Below, piece after piece: positions 42,868 to 54,954 of a DNA stretch of 64,000 bases; position 1 is the first letter of the stretch, and every line of letters starts with the position of its first letter. A model generated the notes under the pieces. It had not been told where the DNA came from. It did not search any database and saw only the letters and a program-made list of their open reading frames with translations. Source of the stretch: Lepidodermella squamata. Its lineage: Eukaryota > Gastrotricha. The translations under genes and the position numbers were made by a program. The DNA lies in NCBI GenBank assembly GCA_047495785.1, contig JBLDXI010000013.1:2976001-3040000 (forward strand), given 5' to 3'.

Positions 42868-43385
42868 CTACCAGAAAATGCCTTTGGCGACGCCCCAGCA
42901 CGAGCGGAAAAATCCGGTCACAGCCGTGACAACTGCCGTAGCAACGTACTCGACAATGGCGATAATCACACGGACCAGGCTTTTGCCGAACCAATCGAGC
43001 CACTCCTCGACGAAATCGGCCTGAACCTCCAGATAGGTGAGGGCTTTTTCTTGTTCGGCATTGGTCATTTTGCCATACGCGCTCGCTGTTCTTTCCTAGA
43101 AATAGATTAGAAAATTAAGAAATAATTGAAAAAGAAGCAACGATAAACCGTAAATGTTTCATAGGCTTTTGTCATTCTTCTATTCAGGTTATTCATGCGC
43201 TCCTGGTTTCTGGCACGCTGCTCCGGATTCTGCTTTACTTCCTCCGTTAATTTCTCATGCTCAAGTCGGCTCGCGTTCATCGCGGCGTTGTACGTATCGA
43301 CAAAGGACTTGATCAACATAGGCGCCGGCGTTGACTGGAGGAGTTGAGTTGCCTGTAAGACTTTTACTGGAACTGAATAATCCAT
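42868..43385 (-). CDS. Helical protein of unknown family (paralogue 2)
   Basis: Two exons, 43385-43149 and 43095-42868, joined in phase 0, give 154 residues. The start is helical and charged (LEHEKLTEEVKQNPEQRARN, then RMTKAYETFT). Exon 2 begins ERTASAYGKMTNAEQEKALT and ends in a long hydrophobic stretch (LVRVIIAIVEYVATAVVTAV, then TGFFRSCWGVAKGIFW), which could insert into a membrane. There is no signal peptide from this start. The frame stays open upstream with in-frame ATGs near 43500, so the N-terminus may be longer. The donor is GTTTAT, part of a wider GTT-donor habit here. It is a tandem paralogue of the gene at 40945. Role unknown. Confidence 0.6.
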
Positions 43386-44472
43386 TTCAGATTGCTCTAT
43401 AGCGATGAAGTTTGACGATGAAGAAGCAATGAATAATTTGACTACTGATTCGGCTGCGGTTGCGAAGAGGCGCCTGTGACATTTATATGGAGTGTAGTGA
43501 TTCATTTTTCCAAGTTCGGCCGGCATGCGATCATAAAACTCGATCTCTCACGAAAGGGCGGCGCGATGCGCCGTTAAGATGATTCATCTTGTATTTCGAC
43601 TTGGGCAATTTTGTGAGAAAGTTTCGTTTTACTCGTTGTGTTTGTTTCTCATTCTTTATTATTAAGAATTATACGATTTCGTGAAATTTCAGAAGCATTA
43701 CCGCATGGCTGAGTAATTATAGATAAAAACACGTTTTTCGTTTATTAAAAATCAGATTCAGAAATCGATGATTTTCGGTACCAACGTGTGCAAGGTAAGT
43801 CCCCATTTATTGGTAGAATCGGGTGATTGTACGATTTTTACCTGATTTTTCTTGGCGAGTTTTAGACAAATATCTGGCAATTCTAGACACGCTCATTTCC
43901 ACATGTGCATTGGCGCATCACCTGATTTTCATAAACATGATGAGAAAAATAATTTTTCGTTCAGCCGCATCTTTTTATACAGTCCAAAATTACCTGCCCG
44001 ATTTTCAGGCAACTTCATGTGAATGCCCTGCAAGAAGTCTATCGTTGGATCTTCATTTATCTTTCTATGTCCGAGAGAGCATAGAGCAAAGAGCAGAGCA
44101 GAGCTGCCAATTTTCGTCCCGAAATGATTATACTTGTTTGGGAGATAAAGGGTCCTCCAAAATCGACGTTGAAGTTGCCGTGGTCATAAAATTTCTAAAA
44201 AATCAAGTATAGCTCCAATCACCTTGGGACTTGCGCCGTTCGAAAGCTGAAGGGACGGGAAGTTTTATACAACAAACCTGCACGGCGTTACAAAGCTATT
44301 CACATGCAAAGCCGAAGAGTCCAAATTCACCCTACCCCACGGTAGTTTATCAGAACAAGATAATTTTATAAAGTGAATATCGAGTCGTTTTACGCTAATT
44401 ACAGTTAAATTTATTGAATAAAAATAAACTGAAATCTGAAATATCAAAATAGTTCGCAATGGAATCAATCGT
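43386..44472. other. Spacer upstream of helical paralogue 2
   Basis: No supported gene. Plus-strand frames such as 43823-44212 show no coding character or family match. Confidence 0.45.
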
Positions 44473-45916
44473 TCACCGCCTGAAGCCACTGTCGTAGTAG
44501 CCGGATTGACTGTCCTCAGTCGCTTCCTCGCAGAGATCATACTCCTTAAGGAGTGAGGCATATTCCGACGCCTTGGCGATTTTTAACGCGTTAGTTCTTA
44601 TTTCGCCAAGAATTTCTTGCTCCTCGGCTTGCTGTTCAATGAATTGCCTCTGCACAGTGCCCACCTGACCTTCTGCCGCGCGATTGCAAGCCAAGAAAGA
44701 TGATACCCCTCCCACAACAGCACCGATTGCAGCTCCGATTCCCATCCCTATGGGACCGCCGACGATTCCTACAGCCATTCCAACCCCGCCACCGGCTACC
44801 ATGCCGCCTCCCATCGCCGGTAAATGAGTGAAAACTATCGAGTCCTTGATTGTTTTGACGCACTTCTCAGCCTCCTTTGCATCTAGCTCTGGACTTAGCC
44901 CTGCAGCTGTCAACGCATCCAGCTCAACGTTCAGCCTTTCACACAGAACTTTCTTGTAGCCCAACTTTGCTTGTTTTTTGACGACTTCAGCTATCTCTGC
45001 TTGTTTTTTGACGACTTCAGCTATCTCTGCTTGTTTTTTGACGACTTCAGCTATCTCTGCTTGTTTTTTGACGACTTCAGCTATCTCTGCTTGTTTTTTG
45101 ACGACTTCAGCTATCTCACAAGCAGTGTTACGTTTTTGCAGGATTTTGTCGCAGGCCTCGATTACCGATCGGTAAATTAGCCTATTTCTAACGATAACAT
45201 TCGGATAGTAGAGGCCACACCTCTCCGCAACCTCCGAAAATTTCGTCCGAAGCCGATCCAATATAACGGTCCGATCTTCAACGTTCGTCGCTTCATTAGC
45301 CTCTCTCCTATGTATTTCTGGAATTTCAGTCAGCACCCATCGATTATTTTCAACACCCCCGGTGCTGTCGATGATTTTACTCAGCAGTTGCGACTCAGCC
45401 ATCTGACTTTTGACAAATCGCTCTTGATTTTCGCTGCTTTCATGGGCATCATTGCCCGATTTTGTTAGAACAACAACTAGGCGTTTCGTGCACTCTTCCT
45501 TGCCGAGCATGTTCATAATTAGCTGGAAAATGGTATACGTCTCCGATGTCATTCTACCCCCGTGGCATAAGGCTATCACATGAATTCCGTGAATAGCCTG
45601 CTCCAACGTGTCCAACAACGGCTCGATTGCTTCTCGTTCGCGTTGCTCAGGGTGACAGAGGCCGACTGTATCATAGATGGTCATAGAGCCGTCTTCAGTT
45701 TCAGCTACGGTCGCCCGTTTAGTTCCAGGAGCTACTCCGCTGCTTATCTTGAAGCACTCCTGCCCATCGTCCGATTGCATTGTTGGTCCATAGACCAATA
45801 AAGTTGCCAACGTACTTTTGCCCTTGCCTATATTATGTGAAATATTTGGTAATATTTCTTTATAAGTAACTCGATTTTTACAAACCCGGGCCGCCGATCA
45901 ACAACACCGTAACCAT
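44473..45916 (-). CDS. AIG1/GIMAP-type GTPase with decapeptide repeats
   Basis: Two exons, 45916-45886 and 45827-44473, give 461 residues. The splice rebuilds the P-loop (GGPGKGKST, residues 8-16). Next come DTVGL (switch II), the AIG1 conserved box region (AIHGIHVIALCHGGRMTSET) and VVVLTKSGND at the G4 position, where TKxD is usual. AIG1/GIMAP GTPases act on membranes in immune cells of vertebrates and in plant and invertebrate stress responses. After the GTPase domain, five near-identical EIAEVVKKQA units (about 248-297) form a predicted helix. A glycine-rich hydrophobic segment (about 349-386, GGGMVAGGGVGMAVGIVGGP onward) could insert into a membrane, and a helical, acidic tail follows. 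Cytoplasmic and membrane-anchored by inference. An OTU protease gene lies upstream on the same strand. Confidence 0.8.
44968..45117 (-). repeat. Five tandem 30 bp coding repeats
   Basis: Five nearly identical 30 bp units in the AIG1-type gene, each coding EIAEVVKKQA. The DNA is as conserved as the protein, which indicates recent expansion. Confidence 0.95.
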
Positions 45917-46452
45917 TTTTTTCGCGCTTCGAGATCTCCGTTGGGGTGAAACTGGCTACTGTACCTCACGATGAGCAGGTTCTTATCCTCGTCCTGTACA
46001 TTCATCTTCATTGCAGCAGATTTATCATATGTACTTTCCAGGTCTGCAAACATTTCTCTGACCCTGCCGATATTTGGGGAATTACACGAAAAAAAGGCGT
46101 GGCTACATATAAAAAGCGACATGAGATAAAAAGTTATCTCATGATAATAAATTCTCGTTAAAAATTTCCGAGGAAGCGCTGGAAATTTATTTTGATAACA
46201 CGGATTGACACAAAATGGTCGCTTTGAGACATCACGACATCATAATTGAGACGACGCAAGCAAGATAAGGTGCCAAATTAATGGCGTCAGATAAAAAATG
46301 GATTTCCCGCAATAACAATCTTTCCCTTTTCAACATGAATTTAATTTGGTGCCTTTTCACATAAAATCGTTTTCTTTTTTCTAATCCTTGTCTTGGAATG
46401 GTTCTCAACTAATAAATTTGTCCACAGATAAGAGTATAATTTAAATAATGAA
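45917..46452. other. Spacer between AIG1-type and OTU genes
   Basis: A minus-strand open frame (46122-45898) rich in charged residues overlaps the AIG1 start in another frame; it might be an unspliced upstream exon. A 22 bp palindrome lies near 46121-46143 (ATGAGATAA and TTATCTCAT). Confidence 0.45.
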
Positions 46453-47109
46453 CTACTCCATCGCTATTACAGGCTCAAAATGACCACCAGAGTCTTTCAG
46501 GTAAATTCCGCGTCCGGCAATTTCTTCCGGTGGCGTGCGATCGAACAAATCACCTGTCTGCCGAATGCACAGCCATTCTTCGCCCCAGCCATCGAATACG
46601 TAGATCGCAACGTCAAACATGACAGCCATCGCGTGGATCTCAACATCCCCCGCCCAAGTAGCCGCGTCGCGCATGTTGCTCTGCGTTACATAACTCGCGC
46701 CAGATTCGTTCTCCTGTAACAAGGGGCTACCAACTTTTTCGAGTTGCTCGCAAACCTTCTCACGAAGCTGTTAAAATTTCCTGATTTTTTACAATTATTT
46801 ACTTATTTAAATTCTAACTTCTAACCATTAGACCGAAGTAATCATCTTCCTTAGGGTCACAGCCGAAAATAAGATGAGCTACTGAGTTGAACAAACAATT
46901 CCCATCAGCCTTCGTTACCTGAATAATCGAATAGTCAAATCGATATTTCAAATATTATTTTTTACTCTGGCTATTTTCGGAGGCCTTGTAGTCAGGTATC
47001 TTTTCGGCATTATCGCATCGAAGCCATTGTTTAGAATAGGCCGTTCTCCTATCAACTGCGCTGCGAGGTGTTGGAATTCGAACCCAACCGGATAGTAAAT
47101 AAAAGACAT
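46453..47109 (-). CDS. OTU-domain cysteine protease (deubiquitinase-like)
   Basis: Three exons, 47109-46966, 46918-46826 and 46767-46453, join in phase 0 and give 183 residues. The OTU catalytic signature is clear: ADGNCLFNSVAHLIFG carries the catalytic aspartate and cysteine (D53, C56), and GGHFEPVI near the end carries the histidine (H175). Between them, TWAGDVEIHAMAVMF is the conserved W-G/A-G-D-x-E-I helix. OTU enzymes cleave ubiquitin or related modifiers in the cytosol or nucleus. The protein is little more than the domain itself. Introns are 47 and 58 bp. Its substrate cannot be told from sequence. It shares strand and neighbourhood with the AIG1-type GTPase. Confidence 0.85.
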
Positions 47110-47874
47110 CGTAAAATCAGAATGTTTTTCAATTTATTCCTTTAAATTTCCGTCTACGAAAACACATGAAGAAAGTCTAGTAGCCGCGCGATTGAAAAAA
47201 TCCAAGCAAATATTGTTAATAAAATCAGTACTATCATTAGTATAATTTAATAAAGTTTCGCGTTGTATTACAATCAAAAGTTCATAATAAGATCATTTAA
47301 TATAGAAGCTTTGATTCGTCTTTCACAGAGCAGCCGTATAGAAATGGCATTTTTTAGTCCGAAGCTCGGAAAAAATTACTTCGTCAAATAAAAATTGAGA
47401 AAATGCATGCTGTTTCAGCTGATAGGATGGTCGTTTTTTTCATAGTAGATATATTTGATAAAAATACCAGTAAATTCGGAATAATAACGCGACGATTGAT
47501 CAATTACTCATTTTTACTAAAAGCAAACTGATCACAGTTCCTGTCAACTACGTTGAAGCGAGAACCCAAAAATAACCAGAGCGACGAGACCAGAATAGTA
47601 ACGATTATGAGACATTGCCGACTTTAAGTTCCAATATTCAAATTTTTCAGCAGTTCGCGTAAAATGATTTCTCAAGCAAGAAAATAAGTATAATTGCAAT
47701 AATATATTATAGACCCAAATATTAATATTCTTCAAGAGGTCAAGCAATGTTCCAAGTATTGAAGCTGATTTTTTTATTGCACCAAAAGCGGAAAATTGAT
47801 TCAATTCACTTCGAAATGTAAAACGTGGAAGCTGGATAAAAATGAGTTGGATGAAGCGAAATCAAGTTTCACGT
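47110..47874. other. Spacer between OTU and CARMIL genes
   Basis: No supported gene. A minus-strand 23-codon frame near 47630-47560 begins MSHNRYYSGLVALVIFGF, which looks like a signal peptide, but no following exon could be found. Confidence 0.4.
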
Positions 47875-50800
47875 TCAAGTAGACGATTCCGAGCCAGGCT
47901 CGCCCGGCCGAGGCGTGCGATGCGGTAAGACTTCGATCATCGACCGCGCCACTTGGTCGCGGCGAGCTTTCGCCAACGCCCCGCCGCCAAATCGCGTAAT
48001 TCGGTCGGCGAATGCGTCGCTGGACGACGAAAAATCGGGCGGCGAGGGCGGCCGGTTGTCCGACGATGGCGAGTCGCTTTTCTGCACGGCTTGGACAGCG
48101 GCGGGGGCTTGGACTGCGACAGTAGGAAGAGCGACGGCTGGTTTCGGAGGCTATAAAGAGACAAATTTGAGGTAATTAAAAATGGGGAAAAAATTATAAA
48201 AACATTTAAAAAATTAATCACTTGGACTAATTAAATTATAAAAATAAATTATCAATTTTAATATTATATACCGTAAACCTTCATAAGATAACCTTAGATA
48301 CTTTAGGCTTTGCAAACAGGGCGATGTTACACCTCAAAACATGATGTTACGCTTTCGTTTGACATAGAAATCAAGGTGATAGGAGCGAAAATCTAGTCCC
48401 AGAACATTTTACAAGCAGTTATATGTCTCAAACTTCGGATGAGGTTTTGGGACCCAAATCATCCGCTAATTTTTGGTTCAAAATTGCCGAAAAATCAAAT
48501 AGGTAAATTATGAAAATTCTCAATTAGCAGGACAGGAATTATTTAATTTTTCTTACTTTTAATTTTTTCAATTTTTTTTCAATTTTTGTAAAAAACTTCA
48601 TTTTGACATTAGAACACCAAATTTGTGATTAAAACACTTGTAACGGTTTCATATAAACTTTACAAATAAAATTCAAAACTTCCTCCTTAAAATACAAACC
48701 TTTGCTGGTTTTGCTGGCGGCTTCGGCCTCAAAACCGAAACATTATTGCCGATATTAGTCGCTGGCTCAGCTGTTGACGGGCTATCCTTCTTAGCTGCTG
48801 CCGCCACTTCATCATGCGATGACAGCCGCTTGAACAAACTCGGCTGGATATTTTGATGCTCGGCGCTATTCAACGGCGTCGATTGCTGAGAAGACGGCGG
48901 CGTTTCATTCTGCGCCGGTTCACTCGTTACAAGGCCGCCGGTTTTCTTCAACTTCAAATCGTTCAAATTGATCGAAGGGCCAACTTTCACGCCGCCAATT
49001 ACGGCTTTACTCAACGAAGATTTCGCGGCTATCGGCGGTTGTTGTTGCTCTTTCACTTCGTCATTTAAGCTATCTTTCCTCTCCCGCGGGGTACCAGCCG
49101 AATTTGTCACATTTACAGGCACGGCATTAGCAATAATTCCTGGGGTAACAGGAGCTGTTGCCGTTGAATTTCCATTAGCAGGCGGGGAGTGTGTTTTCAC
49201 GATTGATTTCGGCCTAGGCGCAGGCGGGTGGCCGTTGCCATTTTGCGAATTTTCCGCAGTTCCTAACGGGTCGCTTTCAACATTTTGAGGCGGCAATTCA
49301 ACGTCCGATGACCGCCTCGTGACAACAACTGGCCGCGTTGGTCGCTGGTTTTTCGGCTTTTTCGGCCGTTCCTTGCACGGGTTCGACAGTAGTTGCGCCG
49401 GTTGACTGGTTTCCGCCGGGGCTGGGCTCGGTTCCGGTTGATTGAAAACCTCGGCGGCTAAAGGCCGGCGTGTGATGGACGATTTTTGACTGGCATTTGG
49501 CGCAATCGGTGCAACATGGGCGTAAATGTGGTTCATTACAGATTCTTCACTACCATCGTCTGGCAAACCTGAAATTGCAAAAAAAATTGAGATTTTATGT
49601 AAAATTTCATTATTTTAGGAATTATTCTTTTTCCAAGTTCAAAAATGCGCCAAAGCTTTTTATAAAGTTTTATACTTCTCATCTACCCAAATTTGAGGAT
49701 TGTTTTCGGTGGAAATATCTTGAATCTTGAATTTTGAATTAAACAAAATTCTCCTGTTGAATATTTTTAAATCCCATACATTTTGGGTTATCGAGATCAT
49801 AAAAGTCCTTTGCACAAAACATGTTCTTAAATGTAAAGAAAAAATTCTACATTTTGGTAATAAATTGAAAAGGGTCTAGAAAGGTTTTAGCACTTAATTT
49901 AAACATTCTAACGCTAATTTTTCTGAATTTTGGTTGGGGGAATTTAGTGTTCGTTTCCCAAGCTTGCGCTGGAACCCTCATAAAAACTTACAATCTCAAA
50001 AATCCAATTGGCGCTCAATTATTTTTGAAATTAGCTTGGGTTAAAATTCGACTCAGAATTTTTGAAACTAATCAGACTGAAAATGCAATAGAAATATCCA
50101 ATAAAATTTCTTCGATTAACAAACCTGGCAGAGAATCCGGGGTCATAGCGGAGACCGGCCGTTGCCTCCGGTTGATGGTTCCGTACTTCGAGACCGGAAA
50201 ACAGCCAACACTCGTCCCAGTAGGCGACGACAGTGAGCTGACTAGCGGCGGCTTTTGAACAGCCAAAACCTTGCCCTTAGCCGCTCTATCCGTCAGCGCA
50301 GTCCTACAATCGCGCAATTTATCTCGAACCGCAACAGTGATCGTCTCCAAAACACGCAACAACGACGCATAGTGGCAAATATGGCACGCTGAGTTCATCG
50401 CCCGCGATGTCTCACGGTGGCAATCAGCGTTGCAACTAGTCGCAGTTTGGTCTAGAATTTGCCGGACATTCGCGAGGGACATAGGCAGCAGGTGATGCCT
50501 GGGATGCGCCGACAAAATCTCAACAGCCTGAACTAAATGATCAACCAGCGGCTGGAACGACTGCTTAGCAACTTGCTCCAACGCGTCGGAGAAGTACCGC
50601 TCAGACGCTGAGATATTAGGTGTGGGGTACGTCATAGAGCTCAATTTCCGCAAAATTTCGCGAACTACGCTCAACGTATCGCTGGATTCGTGAAGAACCG
50701 GGTCTTCAGTGGCAGATGGGACCGGGCCAGACCCAGGCGGTTGAATCGATAGGTACAAATGCTCAACCTCGCCGTACATCTGCCATAACGCTTCTAAATT

Positions 50801-53800
50801 CTCCGAAATTCCGCATCCGGTCTGGAAACGGAAAACCTGTTTCGCAACTGTATGGCCACCTCCATTTGCCATATTTTCGCGATTTCGGTTAAGGAGGGCC
50901 TCCATTTTCGCAAAAATCTGCCCACATCGCTCGGCTAAACTAGCTTTCGCCGTCAAAATTTGCGCAATGTCTGACAAAGGAATCGGCATTGAAGTCAGGG
51001 TGAAATTTTTTGACAGGGCCGAGGTTAAAACCTGAAGACCAGCTAACGTCACCTGATTTCGATCAACGTTCAAACGACGTAGCCTAGTATTACCCTGCAG
51101 CGCCTTGGCGAGGTAAACAATGCCAGAATCTGACATTTGATTGCCAGAAATGTCGATTTCCGTCAAACGCGCGTCTGTTAAGGCGGCGCATAGCGTTGAA
51201 GTCGCCTGGCGTAGCCGGCAATCTGACACGTCGAGCATCCTTAACCGGCTATCAGCCTGTTGCAGGACAACCGCCAGAGCTTCAGCGACTGGCAGTCGAA
51301 ACTTGTTACTCGGCACATTTTTGGCAAAATTCAATTTAGCAACCGATTGGCATCGAGCGGCACTGTCGATTATTCTACAAAAATCCGCCTCCAGCCCGTT
51401 ATCGGCGAAATTCAACGCCGTGAAACATGAACAATTCGGTAGATTATCGGCAAAAGCGCCGATTGCCCCGCTGGTTTTCTGCAGTTCATTGCTCGAAAAA
51501 TCGATATCCAAGTCGGTTAGGCTGGAATTCGACGCGAATGCGCTCAAAATTTGGCGCAGAAATTCCGTCGACAATTTATTCTCGGCAAGATTCAATTTTT
51601 TCAACCCGGTCGCGGTTTGAAAGAACTTGACCAACTGACTCGGGTTCGAGTTGTTATGCTGCCGAAACGCTGAGCTGTTCTGGCTAAGATCGAGATGGGC
51701 AAGGTTGTTACCAGGTCCGACTAGCAACGCATTTCCTAGGTGTTGCAGGTTGATTTCCGTCGCCGATAAATTAAGGTGGCGCAGGGCGGTTGCGCCCGAG
51801 ATCAAATTGCACAAATTCACCGATGTATCGTCGGATTTGCACGCGCTCAGCGACAGGTCGAGATGCGTTAAATTGCCCGACATAGCCGCGCCACGCAGCC
51901 CAGGCGCCTCCGCCAGTTGGCAAATTTGATTTTTCGCCAACTGGCACCGGCCGAGGGACAAATGGCCGAGCCGGCTGGCTAAACAGCCGGTTATTGTGCA
52001 CAGCGCCGCAATCGCCTTATCGTCGAATGAATTGCTAGACAAGTCCAGTAAACTTAAACTCGAACCTCCGTGGCATCTTTCTAAGGTTTGCTGAATTTTC
52101 GATAAAATTTCCTGCATACTGCGGCCAGTTACGCCGGACATGTGCAGATCCGTCAGCGTGCGATTTGTAGCTAGAACATTGCACAATTCGTTGACAAGTT
52201 CCGGTGTTAGTTTTGATTGGTTTAGATTCAACGATGTGAACCACGTGTCGTATTGCAGAGCTGCGAATAACGGTAAGTAGTCCTTAGGGTTCAACGTATC
52301 GACTGGTCCTTGCTCGAAATCGCTGAGCGCCATTTCGCGGTCTTCATGCATCCTTAAATACAATAAAACGAAATTTTATAATTTTATCAATTTAAGGTGG
52401 ATTGTTAATTTTTCTACTATATCGATTAAAAAATTTCTGAGATAGCAATTTGAGAGCTCTTGCCATCAAATTAGAGGAAAGGTCTCAATTCAAGCACTCC
52501 CACGGCAATATCGGCTTGAATCTCTACCGAACATTTAGCTAGTTTCTGGTCGAATTACTCATTTTTAGCATTTTCCTCAACAAAAAGCCCTTTTTTCTAA
52601 ATTGACATTACTTTAGGATTTCGAAATAAAAAATCGAGTGTTTCAAGATCATATTCTGCTCTAAGCAGCACGTTAAAGCATTTCATTTCAAATTTTGATA
52701 GACCAGTTTTGTTTTAAAAAATTTTGAATATATGTTAGAAAACCCAAAATTGATGGAAGTTGGTGATGAAAACCTTTCCTCATAATTTTAATTGATATAT
52801 TTTTGTTTTTTTTAGGCTGATGTATGCTGTTTTCACGTGAGCTTATGTGGAGATGTCACGCAAACAAAATGGTGTCAGTATAGCCATTCGAAATTTTATG
52901 TATCAACTCATTCCACATTATCAAACGCAAATACCGATTTATTAAAACACGCTCATGAAAATTTTTGTTAAAAAGGATAAATTAATCACCAGAATATTGT
53001 GTCGACATCCCAGGCAACAAATGGCTTGTAATCCGCGTTGAGACGATCACACGAGCACCGATAGGCGGCTGAAAATGTAGCCGCTGCATTAGGAGCCGAA
53101 ACACAGCCAAACGCAGCGATGATCGTTTCAATTCTAGTCGACGGCGTTGTCACAATCGCAGGCAGTGGCTTTCTGAAAATAAATTTCAAACATTAATGTT
53201 CAGCGTCTAGATGAAGCCGAGTCTTATTTCAACAACAAAGATTAGCTCCGGGTTAAGGGGCGCTGATGGTGTATATTCTTGCGCGTTTGAAATCCCGATA
53301 ACCACCGGACGGGTGATTTCGGGGCAATAAAGCGCTTCATTAAAAATCTAACTGCAAAAAACGCGCACTAACCTTGAAATTTCAGGAAATGTCAGCCGAA
53401 ATGCGTAAACAAAAGCAGATAAAAACGAGTCGAAATCGGGCGCAATGTTAGACTGAGACGATTGATCGGTCGTTGAAAAAGCGAGAGTTTTCGAATCAGG
53501 TAAAAAAGTTAATTTAAGCTGGATAAAAAATCAGAAAATAATTTCGAAAATGATCGACAAAAATTTCAATTTACCGAATTTTTATTCGAGCTTTCGATTT
53601 GAGATACGTCCAGAATGTTGTAACTAGATTCGACCTTGCTAGGCGATTTCGCTGATGTAAGAATATAAAGCCGATATTGCGTCAGGACAAGAAGCCGCGG
53701 CTCGAATTTTTCTTTCTTGATTTCATATCGAACCGGCAACTCGAGAATCACATCAGGCGAATCGACGGTCGAACGCAACACATCTTTGTAATCAGCAGCA

Positions 53801-53820
53801 GTTTCACTTTTCGGAAACAT
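47875..53820 (-). CDS. CARMIL, capping protein regulator
   Basis: Six exons (53820-53575, 53518-53373, 53172-52990, 52352-50125, 49568-48700, 48150-47875) join in phase and give 1315 residues; the C. elegans orthologue would be crml-1. CARMIL binds actin capping protein and weakens its hold on filament ends at the plasma membrane. Domains: N-terminal PH-like fold about 15-130 (PRLLVLTQYRLYIL), linker with FVAWDVDTI, leucine-rich repeats about 200-650 (LTHLDLSLS, LRHLNLSATEINL), helical dimerisation region, and a proline-rich tail from about 935. The capping-protein interaction motif is recognisable at 995-1011 (LSNPCKERPKKPKNQRP), where the usual histidine and threonine are asparagine and cysteine but R-P-K-x6-P is kept. 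CFDP1 lies 169 bp upstream on the same strand. Confidence 0.92.
48151..48699 (-). other. CARMIL intron 5
   Basis: 549 bp, AT-rich, GTTTGT donor. Nothing recognised. Confidence 0.7.
49569..50124 (-). other. CARMIL intron 4
   Basis: 556 bp, AT-rich, GTTTGT donor and ATTTCAG acceptor. Nothing recognised. Confidence 0.7.
52353..52989 (-). other. CARMIL intron 3
   Basis: 637 bp with an unusual GTGATT donor and ATTTAAG acceptor. The splice gives DVDTIFW-MHEDRE, the same spacing as in vertebrate CARMIL. Confidence 0.7.
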
Positions 53821-53989
53821 TATGTCTCCATTTTTTCAAAAATAAATATTAATTCTAAAGAAATCAGAGAAAAATAACCGTTAGAACCATTTCATCTATT
53901 CAAGTAGTAAGAATGAGTGCGAGGAGCAATAATTTTCCAGCATGAAAAATACTAAGAACAATAATTAGTGATGAAAGCGAGAAACAGAC

Positions 53990-54954
53990 TCAAGTCGTCC
54001 GGCGCTTGTTCATCAACTGCAAACGCATTTGACGCAACTGCTCGGACTGCCTCGAATCAACACGAGAGAGAAAGTCTTGACGATCTAAATAGCCCTTCGA
54101 GCCTCTGTTGTGAAGAGCCAATTCGTCAGAAATGCCTTCCTTTTCCTTGAACTCCTCCCAATGTTCACGAGATGAGTCCTAAAAACGATCAAGGCTAAAA
54201 AAATTGATCAAGATTTTTAACGATAAATGCTAACCAAAATGCTCTTCGATTTCTTTTGCGGGCCGATTTGAGCTAAGATAGACCCTAATCGAGAAGTGGA
54301 AGGAGCTGGAATGACTGGTCTGAAACACAATAAAACGAGTTTTTATAAGGCGTGCCACGTGGTGAAGGCGTGCTCGAGGCAAAAAATAGTAGTGCACTCA
54401 CTTGTTATTTTGAGGTTGTTTACTTGGCACAACAACAGGTTTTGTCTGCGCTAATGAGCTAGTCGCCGCCACCTCGGTTTTAGCCAGCGGCTGTTTGACG
54501 ACAGCAGCAACAGCTTGCGGGCTCGATTCAGCCGATTTAGCAACTGGCACATTTTCTGATGGGCTAGGCGTTTTTGTCTCCGCTAAAATCGGCTGTTTTT
54601 CGGGCGATTTTTGGTGGTGATCTTTGACGGCTGATTTAAATTGTTGCCAAATTGAATTTGCACGCTCTTCATCGAGCAACTTTTTCTTCGCATTAGCCTC
54701 ATCATCGTCATTAGCATCGGCTTTCCGCTTGCGAGAAGCGGTTTCTTCGTCGCCTGATTCATCGCCGGCTGATTCATCGTTTGAGGCCTCAACATCTGAC
54801 ACTGAACTGTCATGCTCTACAGAAGCGAAAAAACGTTGTTTTTTACGCATAAATCGATGTAAACAAAGTCGTTACCCGAGGGAACGTATGAGACATCGTC
54901 GCTATCGTCGTCATCGTCTTCGAGATTCACGTTGTTGCCGAAAGGCTGAGCCAT
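53990..54954 (-). CDS. cfdp1: CFDP1/BCNT protein (Swc5-like)
   Basis: Four exons, 54954-54876, 54816-54402, 54319-54235 and 54178-53990, join in phase and give 255 residues. BCNT proteins (yeast Swc5, fly YETI, human CFDP1) are subunits of SWR1/SRCAP-type remodellers that deposit H2A.Z. The N-terminus is acidic (LEDDDDDSDDVSYVPS) and shares the YVPS motif with the human protein. A low-complexity middle follows. The C-terminal BCNT domain is well kept: REHWEEFKEKEGISDELALH, then NRGSKGYLDRQDFLSRVD. Introns are 59, 82 and 56 bp. CARMIL begins 169 bp downstream on the same strand, which would suit an operon. Confidence 0.92.

Noticed and set aside
44971-45180. Plus-strand frames with repeated FDDFSYLCL units
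   Set aside because: Antisense of the AIG1-gene decapeptide repeats.
45898-46122. Minus-strand frame upstream of the AIG1-type gene
   Set aside because: It runs into the AIG1 start in another frame and no splice connects it; kept only as a possible unspliced upstream exon.
47915-48175. Plus-strand frames opposite the CARMIL last exon
   Set aside because: Antisense shadows; the minus strand is in phase with CARMIL.
54823-54875. MRKKQRFF start for the CFDP1 frame
   Set aside because: This stretch is better explained as a 59 bp intron; splicing restores YVPS-EHDSS and the conserved acidic start.
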